A stretch of DNA of 64,000 bases from assembly GCA_014529385.2 (NCBI GenBank), contig CM043953.1, forward strand, positions 77,676,872 to 77,740,871, read 5' to 3'. Shown piece after piece: positions 33,436 to 44,951 of this stretch. The notes below the pieces were generated by a model. That model was not told the DNA's origin. It saw only the letters and a list, made by a program, of their open reading frames with translations, and did not search any database. Position numbers and translations under genes: made by a program. This DNA is from Adiantum capillus-veneris (lineage: Eukaryota > Streptophyta > Polypodiopsida > Polypodiales > Pteridaceae). The number at the start of each line of letters is the position of its first letter. The first letter of the stretch is position 1.

Positions 33436-35020
33436 GGGGCCAATGGTAAAGGGGCCCAAATGAGAGATGGTCTATCAAAGAGCAAGGCTAACAAATGGAG
33501 CATAAGACCTTAGGGTTAGCTTCATTGAAGACCTCCAATAATGTGTGTAAAAAGCCTTTGACCTTAGGTAAGCTAGGGCTGCGCTTGAGGCGCAGGAACC
33601 CGACCCAGCTCGAGGTGCTTGTCCTGCTTGTCATGCTTGATGACTAAGGTGCTTGAGGTTCTTGATGATTGAGGTGCTTGAGATGCTTGAGGTGCTTAAT
33701 TATTGAGATGCTTGAGGTGCTTGACATGCTTGAGATGCTAGGGTTGCACTTGAGGTGAGAACCCAGCCCAAGCTTAAAGTGCTTATGAGCCAAGCTTGTG
33801 GTGGGAACTGGGCCGATGCATGAGGGGTTGAGGTGTCAAAAAGTCAAAGATTCAATCCCTAAAATGAGGGGGTGAGCCCTAGATGAGGGGGGATGAGAGA
33901 GAACACCCACACACTCACACAAGGCATGCATGGTACAAAGAAAGCAAAAGGGACACTTGTCAAGTTCCTCCTCATGTTGCCCTCATGGTGTGCCATAAGC
34001 CTATTGGTTGGCCACCCAAGGGGTCCAATAATAATTTAGGAGATTTAATTAATTGATTTAGCATTTATCTAGCCCTCTCTCTCAAAGGGAAAAGGGGGAC
34101 ACTTGTCTCAAGGCTACCCTTGCTGCTTGTAATGCCTCCTACTTGTGATTGGCTAGGCCTGGAGGGGTCCAATGAGCTTCAAGCATGAGCTACAAGGGGG
34201 GGTCAACCCAAGCAAGCTAGGGGGTTGCTTAGGGGGCATACTCACCCACACACGCTCACAAACACTCTCATTGTGTGCTATGCAAAGTGCAAGAGCTCCC
34301 TCTCCTTCCCCAAGCAAGTAGAGGTTGAGAGCCTACACCAACACTCTTGGATATGGAGTCCAAATCCAACCAAGAGCCATGCTTTAATGCTTAAGCTTGC
34401 CATCTCCTTCTTCTTCATTACTATGCTATTATATATGCTAGCAACAAGAGTTATGATAAGTGAGGAACTAATTCTTTCTCCTACGAAATGTTTCTTCTTC
34501 CTCTTCCCTACCCTCATTCCCTGCTAGCTCTCTCCATAAGTGAGGAACTAATTCTTTCTCCTACGAAATGTTTCTTCTTCCTCTTCCCTACCCTCATTCC
34601 CTGCTAGCTCTCTCCACCTTCGAAGGTGTTTGAGGTTTTGGGACTGAGGCTTGGGATAGTTAAAGCTTTCTTCAAGTGTATGTTATGTTTGTGATGCATG
34701 AAGCTTTCCATCTTCATTGCATCACCTAGGTCACAAGGAACACAAAGATTGTATTGTAACAAGTCTCTCTTAATGGGAGAAATCATAATACAAATGCCTA
34801 TTGGAGGGGGGACCGGCTCCACATAAATCCGGTCCTCAACTGTTGTCATGTTCTCTAAATTCTCTCTCTTGCAAAATATTGTTCATGCCAAGTTAACTAA
34901 TTGCTATGATTATGTTCCTATCTTCAATTATGTTCACCCACTATGCTCACAAAGTCATTTCTCAAAAGTATTCTCATTAATTTCCGCTACTCTCAAATTA
35001 AATAGGCCAATTCCATTACA
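33436..35020 (+). repeat. Gypsy-2 5' LTR, main part
   Basis: This is the continuation of the 5' LTR after the Copia-2 insertion; the first 134 bp are at 28145-28278. It holds a GGTGCTTGA-type array (33605-33780) and an 80-bp tandem duplication (about 34458-34617) that the 3' LTR lacks. It ends CCATTACA. Net LTR length is about 1,719 bp against 1,600 bp for the 3' LTR. The difference is accounted for by the 80-bp duplication and two small indels. Confidence 0.92.
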
Positions 35021-35021
35021 T

Positions 35022-35034
35022 TGGTATCAGAGCA
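35022..35034 (+). other. Gypsy-2 primer-binding site
   Basis: TGGTATCAGAGCA, a perfect complement to the 3' end of plant initiator tRNA-Met, one base after the LTR. Confidence 0.92.
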
Positions 35035-35434
35035 TTTGGTTTCTCTTTTCTTGCTTAAGAAGAGAGGTCCTTAAGTAACCTATAAATGGTTGATGTTGTT
35101 AATTATATTAGGGTAAGTGGAACTGGGATCTATTATCGGTTTTGTTGAGCCCACTATGTGGGGGATGGTGCACACTTCGGGAGCTTTGGACTTAATAATG
35201 GAGTCTTTTTAGACTTGCCTACGGCTTTACCATTATTGATCCATAAGAAGTCCGAAAGGAGCTAGCCCTTGGCAACTCTGCTATGTTAGACCTACTCCTC
35301 TACTCTCTATAATTAACCACTTCGAGCCGTGGGTGTAGATACTTAAGAGCTGATTTTCAAAGGTTAAGAGGAGTGGTAACTAAGGTTTTGAATTGGCAAA
35401 GCATACACTAAGTACATACATAAATTTTGTTAAC

Positions 35435-36535
35435 ATGGCTGACAATAATCAAGAGAGTAGAATGAACATTAATAGCTTTGATTTTTCACATGAAGGTGCT
35501 AATGATGATGCTCCCATGTTTGTGATTTATCTCATCACTAGGTTGCAGCAAGCTATGGGCAACCCTGCTTTGCAAGCTGAAGTTACTCAACAACTTCGTG
35601 CTTATGGAATTTCCCTTCCTCCCAAGAGGAGAGAGAGCTTAGGAGGCCTCTTGAAGAGACCCCCAAAAGAAGACTCTCTCCCATTCGAGAGGAGGAATCC
35701 AAAGAGCAAGAAAGCAATGAAAGTTTAAGTTCCTCTGATGATGTGGCTCCATGAAGACGGCGGTCTAGACGATCGCCCACTCCTCCCAAGAGGAAAAGAT
35801 CAACACATAGTCCTTCTCCTCATCACTCTGAAAGGCAAGAGAGGAAACAAAGGAAGAAAAGTTCTAGGAAGAGGTCACCCTCTTCTCCTTCTTCTTCACC
35901 TTCCTCTTCTTCTGAAGGAAGTTATGGTTATTCTCCTAGAGAATACAAGAGGGGAGGACATCGCAAATCATTTCGTGCGTGGTGAAGGTCACAAAAGCTA
36001 AAGAAGTTCAAGGAGGGAGGAAAGAGTATCTATTTTCTCACCTATGATGGCACTTTCGATGCTACCGACAAAGTGTTGGCCTTCATCCAGCAATTTGATG
36101 CGGCCTTTGGAGATGAGGGCTTCACAGAGTCCTCTAAGCTACGCCATGTAGCTATGCACTTCCAAAAATCAGCTCGTCAATGGTGGGCTAGCCTTCGTGG
36201 AAATGGTGAAGCCCCAAAGACATGGAAAACTCTACGAGTTTCCATCATGAAGCAATTCCTTGCAAGCGATGCAAAAGACAAAGTGCTTACCGAATGGTGC
36301 AGCTTGAAGCTCCTCTCCCATGAGTCTATCCACAAATATGTAGACAAGTTTTGGGATTTACATCTCAAGGCTACTGTCTTTCAAAAGATAGACTTTGCCG
36401 AGCAAAGGCAGCAATTCTGTGCGGGATTACCTGAAGAGATGGCCGAATACATCAACTCTCAATGGCCTGGTACTATTAGCAAAGTAATCCATCACACCAT
36501 GGTTGCTTCACGGATCAATTTCCATCAAGGGCTAG
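35435..36535 (+). pseudogene. Gypsy-2 gag
   Basis: Gag begins MADNNQESRMNINSFDF at 35435. The first frame runs to 35728. The homologous reading switches frame around 35690 and crosses TGA codons at about 35751 and 35982. It contains a basic, Ser/Arg/Pro-rich linker (about 35760-35945) with repeats like KRSPSSPSS. The capsid-like part (LAFIQQFDAAFGDEGFTES, HFQKSARQWWASLRGNGEA) ends at about 36530, where a one-base deletion shifts frame before the zinc knuckle. Gypsy-1 and Gypsy-4 carry the same domain order. Confidence 0.88.
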
Positions 36536-36551
36536 ACGTAATGTCAAGCCC

Positions 36552-38204
36552 ATGGAAAACAAAGACAAAAATGATGCAAAGGGGAAAACCAATGTTCAAA
36601 ATACTTCCCAAGTCAATTCCAACAACAACAACAATCGGTCCAAGGAGAAGGGAATTTACAAAGGTAAAAACAAACTCTCTCCTGAAGAGCTTGAAGCTTT
36701 TCGCAAGGACCATAAGTGTTTCGAGCGTGGGGAGCAAAGACATGGCTATCGTTCTTGCCCCAAGAAGAATACTCGCAATGAGACTCCTAGGGCTTCCACC
36801 ATCGAAGCTCCAAAAGAGGATGCTCATTGCAAAGGATCATCACTTTCCTATGCTTGGGGAAAGGCAAGAGAGCATGATGCCTTCATCTTGTTTGACCCTG
36901 GCTCTACTCTTAACTTCATATCAATGGAGTTGGCCACCAAGTTGGGCATTCAAGCTTTTGAGATGGGAGATATAGTAGTGGCTGATGCAGCTTTCAAGGG
37001 ACAACAAGCCTCCGTTACTCCCTTGATTGGGAAGTTGAGGCTTCATGTCCAAAGCTATGTCGACAAAGAAGACTTCTTCATCTCTCCTCTCCAACATGAG
37101 GATGTTGTCCTAGGGGCACCATGGTTTGATCGCATGGTTGCCAACATGAAGTTCCCTGAAAGGAAAATCTACTTCACCTACAGGGGAAAGAACATGTATA
37201 TAGATGCAAGTGAGCATGGTCGCACTATTCCACTTGTAAATCCTCTTGCTTTTGATAAGTCAATGAAGAGCTCAGTTTCTGCGTACATGATTTTTGTCAA
37301 AGAGTCTCTAAAAGATACTAACGTTTCATCAAATGTAAATGGTAGGAATCAAGAAGAGTTAGACTTGTCTAATTTTCTAAAAGGATTCCAAGATGTGTTC
37401 ATCGATGATATCCCTATGGACTTACCTCCAAAACGAGGGGATGATGACCATCGCATTGAGCTCCTTCCTGGAAGCTCACCACCTAACAAGCCTCCTTATC
37501 GAGTCTCACAAGCTCAACAAGAGGAGATCATGTGGCAAGTACAAGAGCTGGTAGACAAAGGGATGGTGAGGCCTAGTTCCTCTCCCTTTTGTTCTCCAGT
37601 CCTTTTAGTGCAAAAGAAAGATGGTACATACCGTATGTGTGTGGAATATCGAGCACTAAACAATATCACTATCAAAAACAGATTTCCCGTACCTCGGGTA
37701 GAAGATCTGTTTGATAAGCTACAAGGCTCAACCTACTTCAGTAGGATTGACCTTAAGAGTGGCTATCATCAAATAAGGATAGTGGATGAAGATATCTTAA
37801 AGACCGCGTTGCGCACAACGTTTGGTCTTTATGAATATCTAGTCATGCCTTTTGGCTTGACTAATGCACCAGCTACGTTCAATCGTTTGATGGAGAAAAT
37901 TTTTAGACCATACCGCAAATTCACTGGAGTGTTATTTGATGATATCATCATCTACTCCAAGTCTTTGGAGGAACATAAGCAACATCTCCAAGTGATTTTT
38001 CAAGCATTGAGGGAGAACAAGCTTTTTCTCAACCAAAAGAAAAGCGAATTCTTCCTACAAGAGATTCAATACCTAGGTCATATTATCTCTAAAGATGGTA
38101 TCCAAATGGATCCATCAAAGATAGAGGTAATAAAAGCATGGCCTAACCCAAGAAATCTACATGAGCTAAGAAGCTTTGTTGGTATGTGTGCATACTATAG
38201 ACGC
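36552..38204 (+). pseudogene. Gypsy-2 zinc knuckle, protease and reverse transcriptase (interrupted)
   Basis: The frame is open for 550 codons. The zinc knuckle reads CFERGEQRHGYRSC, with Arg in place of the second Cys (Gypsy-1 has CFKCGE). Protease carries FDPGSTLNFIS (about 36891-36923), with Pro in the usual DSG/DTG position, also seen in Gypsy-1. RT has YRMCVEYRALN, FSRIDLKSGYHQIR, LVMPFGLTNAPATF, the active-site FDDIIIYSK (37936-37962), and LGHIISKDGIQMD. The frame is cut after the AYYRR motif by the gag-only element at 38205 and continues exactly at 43214. Confidence 0.93.
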
Positions 38205-39146
38205 TGTCAGGAGTTTTTTGGAGCAAGGGATTGCGCATATGTACATACACATGCATGGTGCATCGAATAAAGGATTGCCCATTTTCCAGAGCCAGGTGGT
38301 TGCGTGGGGCCCACATGTGTACAAGTAGGGCAGCATGTACATAGTGCACCGATTTTCATCGTTACGAGTACCAATGTGTTTTTTCTACAATAATGAGGAG
38401 TTGGTAGCACGTAAAAATTCTCGAGGAAGCTATCCGTGGGCCAACGACATGAGGTAAGCAGGTGCGTCAGATGGCATCTAGTGGCGTCTGGAGGGCGAAT
38501 GGGGTCAATATTTGCACGTGGATGAGTACGGACACGAGGTGGATGTTTTCTTGTGATAATTATGTAGAAAGGTCATCATGAGGACCTTATTTTGGGGACA
38601 CTTCACGTGGTGGCGGGATGCATTATTGGAAAAATCGAGTGCCAGGTGTGCGCATGGATGCAGCAGGGTGACAACTATGCACTGCGAGGTCAATTTTTGG
38701 CGTGTTCGGGGTCCATTTGAGGTCATCTAAAAGGCCAAGGGTGCCCAAGTAATAAATCTAAGTGTGGGAACTGAAAAAGCAGAGAGAAAACCAGGAAAAA
38801 CGTGGAGAAGAGAGGAGGAACAGCCACAGGTGTGTTTTTGGGGTTTTTGGAGCCTGTTTTGGCCGTAAACTGCTCATCCGAGGTCGGATTAGAGCACTTT
38901 GACATTGTAGACTGGGGTTTTGGGCCATTCCGGACGCGATGGCACTGTCCATTTTGCCAAATTCCTCACTCTTTTTCTGCTATTTTTGCTGTGTAAGTTT
39001 CTCCTATGAGCAAAGCTTCTGCTCCAATTTGTGATTGTATCTGGTATATTTTACCCATTTTGTGTGAGCTATTTGCCCATTGGTGTTGGCCCAAGCTCAT
39101 TTGTATCTAAACATCAGAAGTTCGCCTCTTTTGAGCTGAGTTTTTT

Positions 39147-39188
<42 letters not shown>

Positions 39189-39356
39189 AGTGGGCAAGTG
39201 GATAGTTTCTCTCCTCTCACTCCATAGGTGTGTTCCCTGTCTCGGCCAGGTGGGTTGTGTAAGCCGAGTGGTGCCCCATAGTGTGTGTGTGTATTTTCCC
39301 AAGAGTGTGTGTCGGGTTGTTATAGAGGCGTTCTGTGTGTTGCCATCCCGCTCACA
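38205..39356 (+). repeat. Gag-only element 5' LTR
   Basis: 1,152 bp, TG..CA. It contains a (GT)n tract at about 39150-39187. By eye it differs from the 3' LTR at roughly 4 percent of positions. Confidence 0.9.
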
Positions 39357-40437
39357 CTCTTTTGGTGCCCCCACTGAGGATCTTCTTCGAGTACCTTCTG
39401 CTTCGAGCTTCAAGCTTCGAGATTTGGGATTACAGGTTGCAGGTTGCAGATTACAGGTTACAGGTTACAGGTTACAGGTTATAGGGATAGGTATAGGTAC
39501 AGGTGATTCACACAGGTACAGGTAGCTGGAGTATAGTGATATACTAGCAGTGGTGTCACTTGCAGTTGTTGTGGGTATGCATCACTTGGCGCCTGTTTGA
39601 GCGCATTGTCTGTTGGATTGTACGTTACTTGTGGAAACTGCCATTGTATGCCTTTGTGGAGCCATACTTGGTTTTATTTGGCAGTCCCAGTCATTTCTGA
39701 GACTTGGTCTGGAAGATAGTCATTTCTGAGACTTGACTATACGCGATTTGCATTAGCCTTCGTGTGAGGGTCGATAGCATGAGGTTTTATTGAGTTGGGG
39801 GATTCTCAAATGTGGAGATCCTTTCGGTGATACAGGTAGCTGGAGCACCCTTTTCGTGACCTCGCCATAGGCTATGTACTAGTGATTCCTATTTGATGCT
39901 CGGGTTCTATTGTTGACAGTTTATGCATACATATATGGTCTATATTTTGGGTTCACACTGCTCTACTTCTGGGAAAACTCTGCCAAAATTTTTTCGAGTT
40001 GTGATGGCTGGTGTTTTGGTCTTTTGAGCCATTTATGCTGTTATGCTGCTGAAATTTTGGCAAAATCAGAGGATAAGACAGGTGTGCTTTCTTGGGAGCT
40101 GCATGGTTGACTTTAATGGATGATCAAAATGGCCCTCAATTCACTCCTTTTCATTTAACTCAGAGAATCCAGATAAATGTTCATGTGTCCAAGAATATTT
40201 TTTTCCAGCAGCGCATAGTCTTTATGTTCGGGCCAAGAAGATTAAGGGAGATACTGGAATGTCCTTTACCTGTTGTAATTCCAATGATCAACTATGAAAA
40301 CTCATTTGATGTGCATGTGTTTGTCCTTATCTGAAGTTGAGCTCTATTGAAGTTTCTGGGAATTGAGTCAGTCAAAAGTCTTGGGTTCTTTCACGTGTGT
40401 TCGAAGGGGTTCTCAAAGCATAGTAGCTTGGGTAGCC
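39357..40437 (+). other. Leader of the gag-only element
   Basis: Untranslated leader between LTR and gag. At 39426-39500 it holds a short array of the 7-mer ACAGGTT and variants. No coding similarity is seen, and open frames here are short. Confidence 0.6.
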
Positions 40438-41927
40438 ATGGCTTTCTCTTATCCGGAATTTTATGGAAGAAGTGGTGAAGATGCGGAAGACTTTCTGGAG
40501 CAAGTCGAGGTGGCATGCATAAGAAACAATATGTGTGATGAGGAGAAGATTTTGAGGCTATTTGGATTGCTTTTGACGATGAGGCTCATGTTTGGCTCAT
40601 GGATTTGGAAGCTAAAGAAGCAGTGGCTTCTTCTTATGGTTTGAATCTTGACAAGTTTATAGACGCTTTTTTAGAGCGTTTCCAGGTTTTTGAAGATGCA
40701 AATGCAATATGGAATGAGCTCAATGCTCTTAAGCAAGGTTCTTGTCAAGGTGTTGATGCCTATGTACAAGGTTTTACAGATTTATGGACTCGTTGGTGTG
40801 TTGCTCTTAAGGATGAGACCCCCCCTTGTTCATTGAAGAAAAGTTCTTTTGTGGATGGTTTGTCACCTTGGTTGCGGTTCGAGGTTAAGTTGAAGACGCC
40901 CGAGTCTTTTGAAGATGCGGTATGCATTGCAAAGCACAAGGAATGGAAGTTTAAGCGTCTTGAGGAACATGGTATCAGTACAGGTATGCATGTGCAAAAT
41001 GGATTTGACATGGAAGATGAAGTTAAGCCTAAGCAGGTGAAAAGTAGCCTATCCTATGATGTTTCTTGTTTCTTCCCAAGGTCTATTGTGAAGCGTAAAG
41101 AGGTCTTGCAGGTTGATAGGTTTATGGAAGAGCCTAAAGAGGTGAGTAATGCTTTGGATACAGGATTGAAAAGTCTTGAAGAGGATGCATTGGCTACTTG
41201 TGTACCTTGTGATTCTGGGTGTGAGTGTGAGGTTGAGGTTATTGATGATGAGCACGTATCTTTGGATACTAGTTCCTTGGAAATTAGGGAAGAGGGCAAG
41301 CTTGAGAGCCATTTTGTGGATTTGTTAGATGTGGAGCATTTTTTGAAGCCATATTTTGATGTATGTGCAGTGATTGAACCGATTTATGAGCATGATTGTG
41401 GTTTAGAGCAGGGATCTGTATTCTTGGAGACTGATGAACCCATGCTAGAAGCTATGGATAGTGGTGCTAGCCATGATTATGATGTGGATAAAGTTATGTG
41501 TGATGATGAGTATGCTTATGATGATGAGAAGGGGTTTGACATATATGAGTCCAACCTCAACTATGTAGATGCCTATGATAGGGATATGTGTGCTGCGGGG
41601 ATACTTTTGTGCTTTGGATATCAACAACTTTACCTTCACACAATGCTTTTAGCTACTTGGGTGCAAAATTTGCAGGTTGTTGCTATGGCTGGTGAAGCCA
41701 AGATGCCAGGTGATGAGTCACTTGAGTTGTCTCGATTGGTTGGGTTGAATGTGGTATGCAATATTTATACTTTTGGAGGTCCAAATAGGATGGATGTGTT
41801 AGTTGGATATGCCTTTGGTGCATTTTGGTTGATTGGTGACAAATATATGTGTGGTGTTATGATGCTTCTTCTGAATCAGGCGATATGTCTTTGGCCTTTT
41901 GATCCAGGTGGAATCAGCATCTACTAG
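40438..41927 (+). pseudogene. Gag of the gag-only element, with long acidic C-terminal tail and one frameshift
   Basis: It starts at ATG 40438 (MAFSYPEFYGRSGEDAEDFL), a typical start of the retrotransposon gag domain. A one-base deletion near 40577 shifts into the frame containing DEAHVWLMDLEAKEAVASSY, then FIDAFLERFQVFEDANAIWN and VDAYVQGFTDLWTRW. That frame stays open to 41927. After the gag domain (about residue 200) comes a tail of about 270 residues rich in Asp, Glu and Cys (for example DDEYAYDDEKGFDIYE), with a hydrophobic end (GYAFGAFWLIGD). No zinc knuckle is visible. The role of the tail is unknown. A purine-rich tract precedes the 3' LTR. Confidence 0.8.
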
Positions 41928-41977
41928 TGCTGCTGCTGAGCATGAATGCTCTAGCAGGCTAGGGGGTGGGAAAATTA

Positions 41978-43004
41978 TGTCAGGAGTTTTCTGGAGCAAG
42001 GGATTGCGCATATGTACATACACATGTATGGTGCATCGAATAAAGGATTGCCCATTTTCCAGAGCCACGTGGTTGCGTGGGACCCACATGTGTACAGGCA
42101 GGGCAGCATGTACATAGTGCATCGAATAAAGGATTGCCCAGTTTCCAGAGCCAGGTGGTTGCGTGGGACCCACATGTGTACAGGCAGGGCAGCATGTACA
42201 TAGTGCATCGATTTTCATCGTTACGAGTACCAGTGTGTTTTTTCTACAATAATGAGGAGTTGGTAGCGTGTAAAACTTCTCGAGGAAGCTATCCTCCGTG
42301 GGCCAACGACATCAGGTAAGCAGGTGCATCAGATGGCATCTAGTGGTGTCAGGAGGGCGAATGGGGTCAATATTTGCACGTGGATGAGTACGGACACGAG
42401 GTGGATGTTTTCTTGTGATAATTATGCAGAAAGGTCATCATGAGGACCTTATTTTGGGGACACTTCACGTGGTGGCAGGATGCATTATTGGAAAAATCGA
42501 GTGCCAGGTGTGCGCATGGATGCAGCAGGGTGACAACTATGCATTGCGAGGTCAATTTTTGGCCTGTTCGGGGTTCGTTTGAGGTCATCTAAAAGGCCAA
42601 GGGTTCCCAAGTAATAAATCTAAGTGTGGGAACTGAAAAAATAGAGACAAGATCAGAAAAAACGTGGAGAAGAGAGGAGGAACAGCCGCAGGTGTGTTTT
42701 TGGGGTTTTTGGAGCCTGTTTTGGTCGTAAACTGCTCATCCGAGGTCTGATTAGAGCACTTTGACATTGTAGACTGGGGTTTTGGGCCGTTCCGGACGCG
42801 ATGGCGCTGTCCATTTTGCCAAATTACTCACTCTTTTTCTGTTGTTTTTGCTGTGTAAGTTTCTCCTATGAGCAAAGCTTCTGCTCCAATTTGTGATTGT
42901 ATCTGGTATATTTTACCCATTTTGTGTGAGCTATTTGCCCATTGGTGTTGGCCCAAGCTCATTTGTATCTAAACATCAGAAGTTCTCCTCTTTTGAGCTG
43001 AGTT

Positions 43005-43043
<39 letters not shown>

Positions 43044-43213
43044 AGTGGGCAAGTGGATAGTTTCTCTCCTCTCACTCCATAGGTGTGTTCCCTGTTTCGG
43101 CCAGGTGGGTTGTGTAAGCCGAATGGTGCCCCATAGTGTGTGTGTGTGTATCTTCCCAAGAGTGTGTGTCGAGTTGTTATAGAGGCGTTCTGTGTGTTTC
43201 CATCCCGCTCACA
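41978..43213 (+). repeat. Gag-only element 3' LTR
   Basis: 1,236 bp. It contains an 86-bp tandem duplication (42035-42120 and 42121-42206; ATCGAATAAAGGATTGCCCA start) that is single in the 5' LTR, which explains the length difference. A (GT)n tract lies at about 43009-43041. Confidence 0.92.
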
Positions 43214-44595
43214 ACGCTTCATAGCAAAATTCTCTCAAGTAGCAGGACCACTACACGACTTAACTAAGAAGAACGTTAAGTTTGTATGGACTGCTAAGGA
43301 GCAAAATGCTTTTGAAAAGCTCAAAGAGAAGCTTACTTCTCAACCAGTCCTCGTGCTTCCGGATCTCTCAAAGCCATTTGAGGTCCAATGTGATGCTTGT
43401 GGTGATTGCCTTGGAGTAGTTTTGCTTCAAGAAGGGCATGCCATAGCATATGAGAGCAGCAACTTGGATTACTCCAGCCATTGCCTGTTCCAAATTCACC
43501 ATGGGAGAGTATATCCATGGATTTCATCTTTGGATTACCCAAGTCTATCCATGGGAATACAGGAATATGGACAATAGTTGACAGGTTTAGCAAGCAAGCA
43601 CATTTTATTCCTGTCAAAAAGACTATTAAGGCACATCAAATGGCAACTCTCTTCATATCTCAGATTTTCAAGCACCATGGATTACCCACATCCATCGTGT
43701 CAGATAGAGATCCTAGAATGACCAGTAATTTCTGGAAAGGTCTCTTTGAAAATCTAGGAACAAGATTGAATCTTCGGCCTATCACCCACAAATGGATGGC
43801 CAAAGTGAGATAGCCAATCTTACGATACTCGATCTACTCAAGACTTATGTTACCGAAGTAGATCAACGCTCACAATGGGAAAAGTACTTACCTCTTGTAG
43901 AGTATGCCTACAATAATACTGTACATACTTCTACGGGAAAAGCACCTTTTGAGATCATTGAGGGAAGACCTAAAAGTCCATTGCTACTCAAACTACATGG
44001 GAAGATCTTCGCCGCCGATGAGTATAGCCGTGACCTACAAGAATCTTTTCAAAAGATTAGGGAGGCTATATCCATCTCTCAACAAAGGCAAAAAGCTGCT
44101 ACTGATAAGCACATAAGAGCCTTAATGTTCAAAGAAAATGATTGGGTCTTACTCAAGTTTCCTAAGGCTCGATTAAGGCAAACGACGGGCAAAAATCCTA
44201 CGGGCCATCATAAGTATTATGCTAAACTAGCAAAAAGATACTATGGTCCTTTCCAAATCTTGAAGCCCATCAATGAGACGGCTTATCAACTCAAGTTGCC
44301 CAACCATTGGCTCATACACAATGCCTTTCATGTAATCCTACTTAAGCCCTACAAAGGAGAGCCACCAACTGAACCAATTATTGAAGACCCTTCCGAAGTT
44401 GAAGACCAAGAACAGGTGCTACAACCCGAAGTTGTCCTTCGGCATGAAGACAAGGTACTACGACATGGTAAGATTATCCGACGGTATCTTATTAAGTTCA
44501 AAAATTATCCTTTTGAAGATGCTAGATGGATGCAAGGAATACAGCTTAAGGATAGTATGAACCTTATCAATGCTTACAATGCTACATTAGAGTAA
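43214..44595 (+). pseudogene. Gypsy-2 RT end, truncated RNase H, integrase and chromodomain-like tail
   Basis: The RT end and the first part of RNase H (FIAKFSQVAGPLHDLTKK to GHAIAYESSNLD) run from 43217 to about 43462. The reading then jumps directly to the integrase core (LLQPLPVPNSPWESISMDFI). The rest of RNase H and the integrase zinc finger, roughly 700 bp in relatives, are deleted. Integrase shows SMDFIFGLP, IVSDRDPRM and HPQMDGQSE, with a one-base frameshift at about 43775. The last 70 codons (PEVVLRHEDKVLRHGKIIRR.., FEDARWM) resemble a chromodomain, typical of chromoviruses. Stop after 44595. Confidence 0.88.
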
Positions 44596-44951
44596 GCAAA
44601 TGTACAAATTTCTTTTAAATGACTCATGTTTTTGTCTTATAAGACTAGTCCTCCTTTTAATTGTGCACAAATTTAACTAGTATGCATGCTTATCATGTTT
44701 GTGATGATGACGTCTCTCAAACACCAAGTAGAATTTGTCACTCTACTTTGGGAGAATGAAATGGACTAAAGAGCAGACGAGCTTGCGGCAGCTATTTCTC
44801 CCAAGCACCAAATGGATTAGTCATCCATCTTGGAAAGATGTCGTAGGGTAAAACGGGATCCTCTACCCGCTAAGTAAAATTGACTAATGACTAAGGCTTT
44901 ATCTCTTCTACCTCATAGTCGAGGACGACTATGATTTCAAGAGAGAGGTAA
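44596..44951 (+). other. Gypsy-2 3' untranslated part and polypurine tract
   Basis: No frame is present. The right end reads GTCGAGGACGACTATG then AAGAGAGAGGTAA immediately before the LTR, a functional-looking polypurine tract. Confidence 0.8.

Larger units (their letters stand above)
38205..43213 (+). mobile_element. Gag-only LTR retrotransposon (TR-GAG-like) nested in Gypsy-2 RT
   Basis: It has direct LTRs 38205-39356 and 41978-43213 (TGTCAGGAG..GCTCACA) and a 4-bp target duplication ACGC (38201-38204 and 43214-43217). Excising it rejoins the Gypsy-2 RT frame (YYRR then FIAKF). The 2.6-kb interior encodes only a gag-like protein. I see no protease, RT, RNase H or integrase motif. It matches the described class of non-autonomous terminal-repeat elements that retain gag. 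It must be mobilised by enzymes of another element. A TGGTGCCCCCACTG stretch at 39363-39376 may be the primer site, but I do not assign the tRNA. Confidence 0.9.

Noticed and set aside
23184-35034. TGGTATCAGAGC-type sequences as tRNA genes
   Set aside because: They are only the 12-13 base primer-binding sites next to LTR ends; no cloverleaf is present.
39426-39500. Heptamer array as interstitial telomere repeat
   Set aside because: The unit is ACAGGTT and variants, not the plant telomere TTTAGGG, and it lies in the leader of a retroelement.
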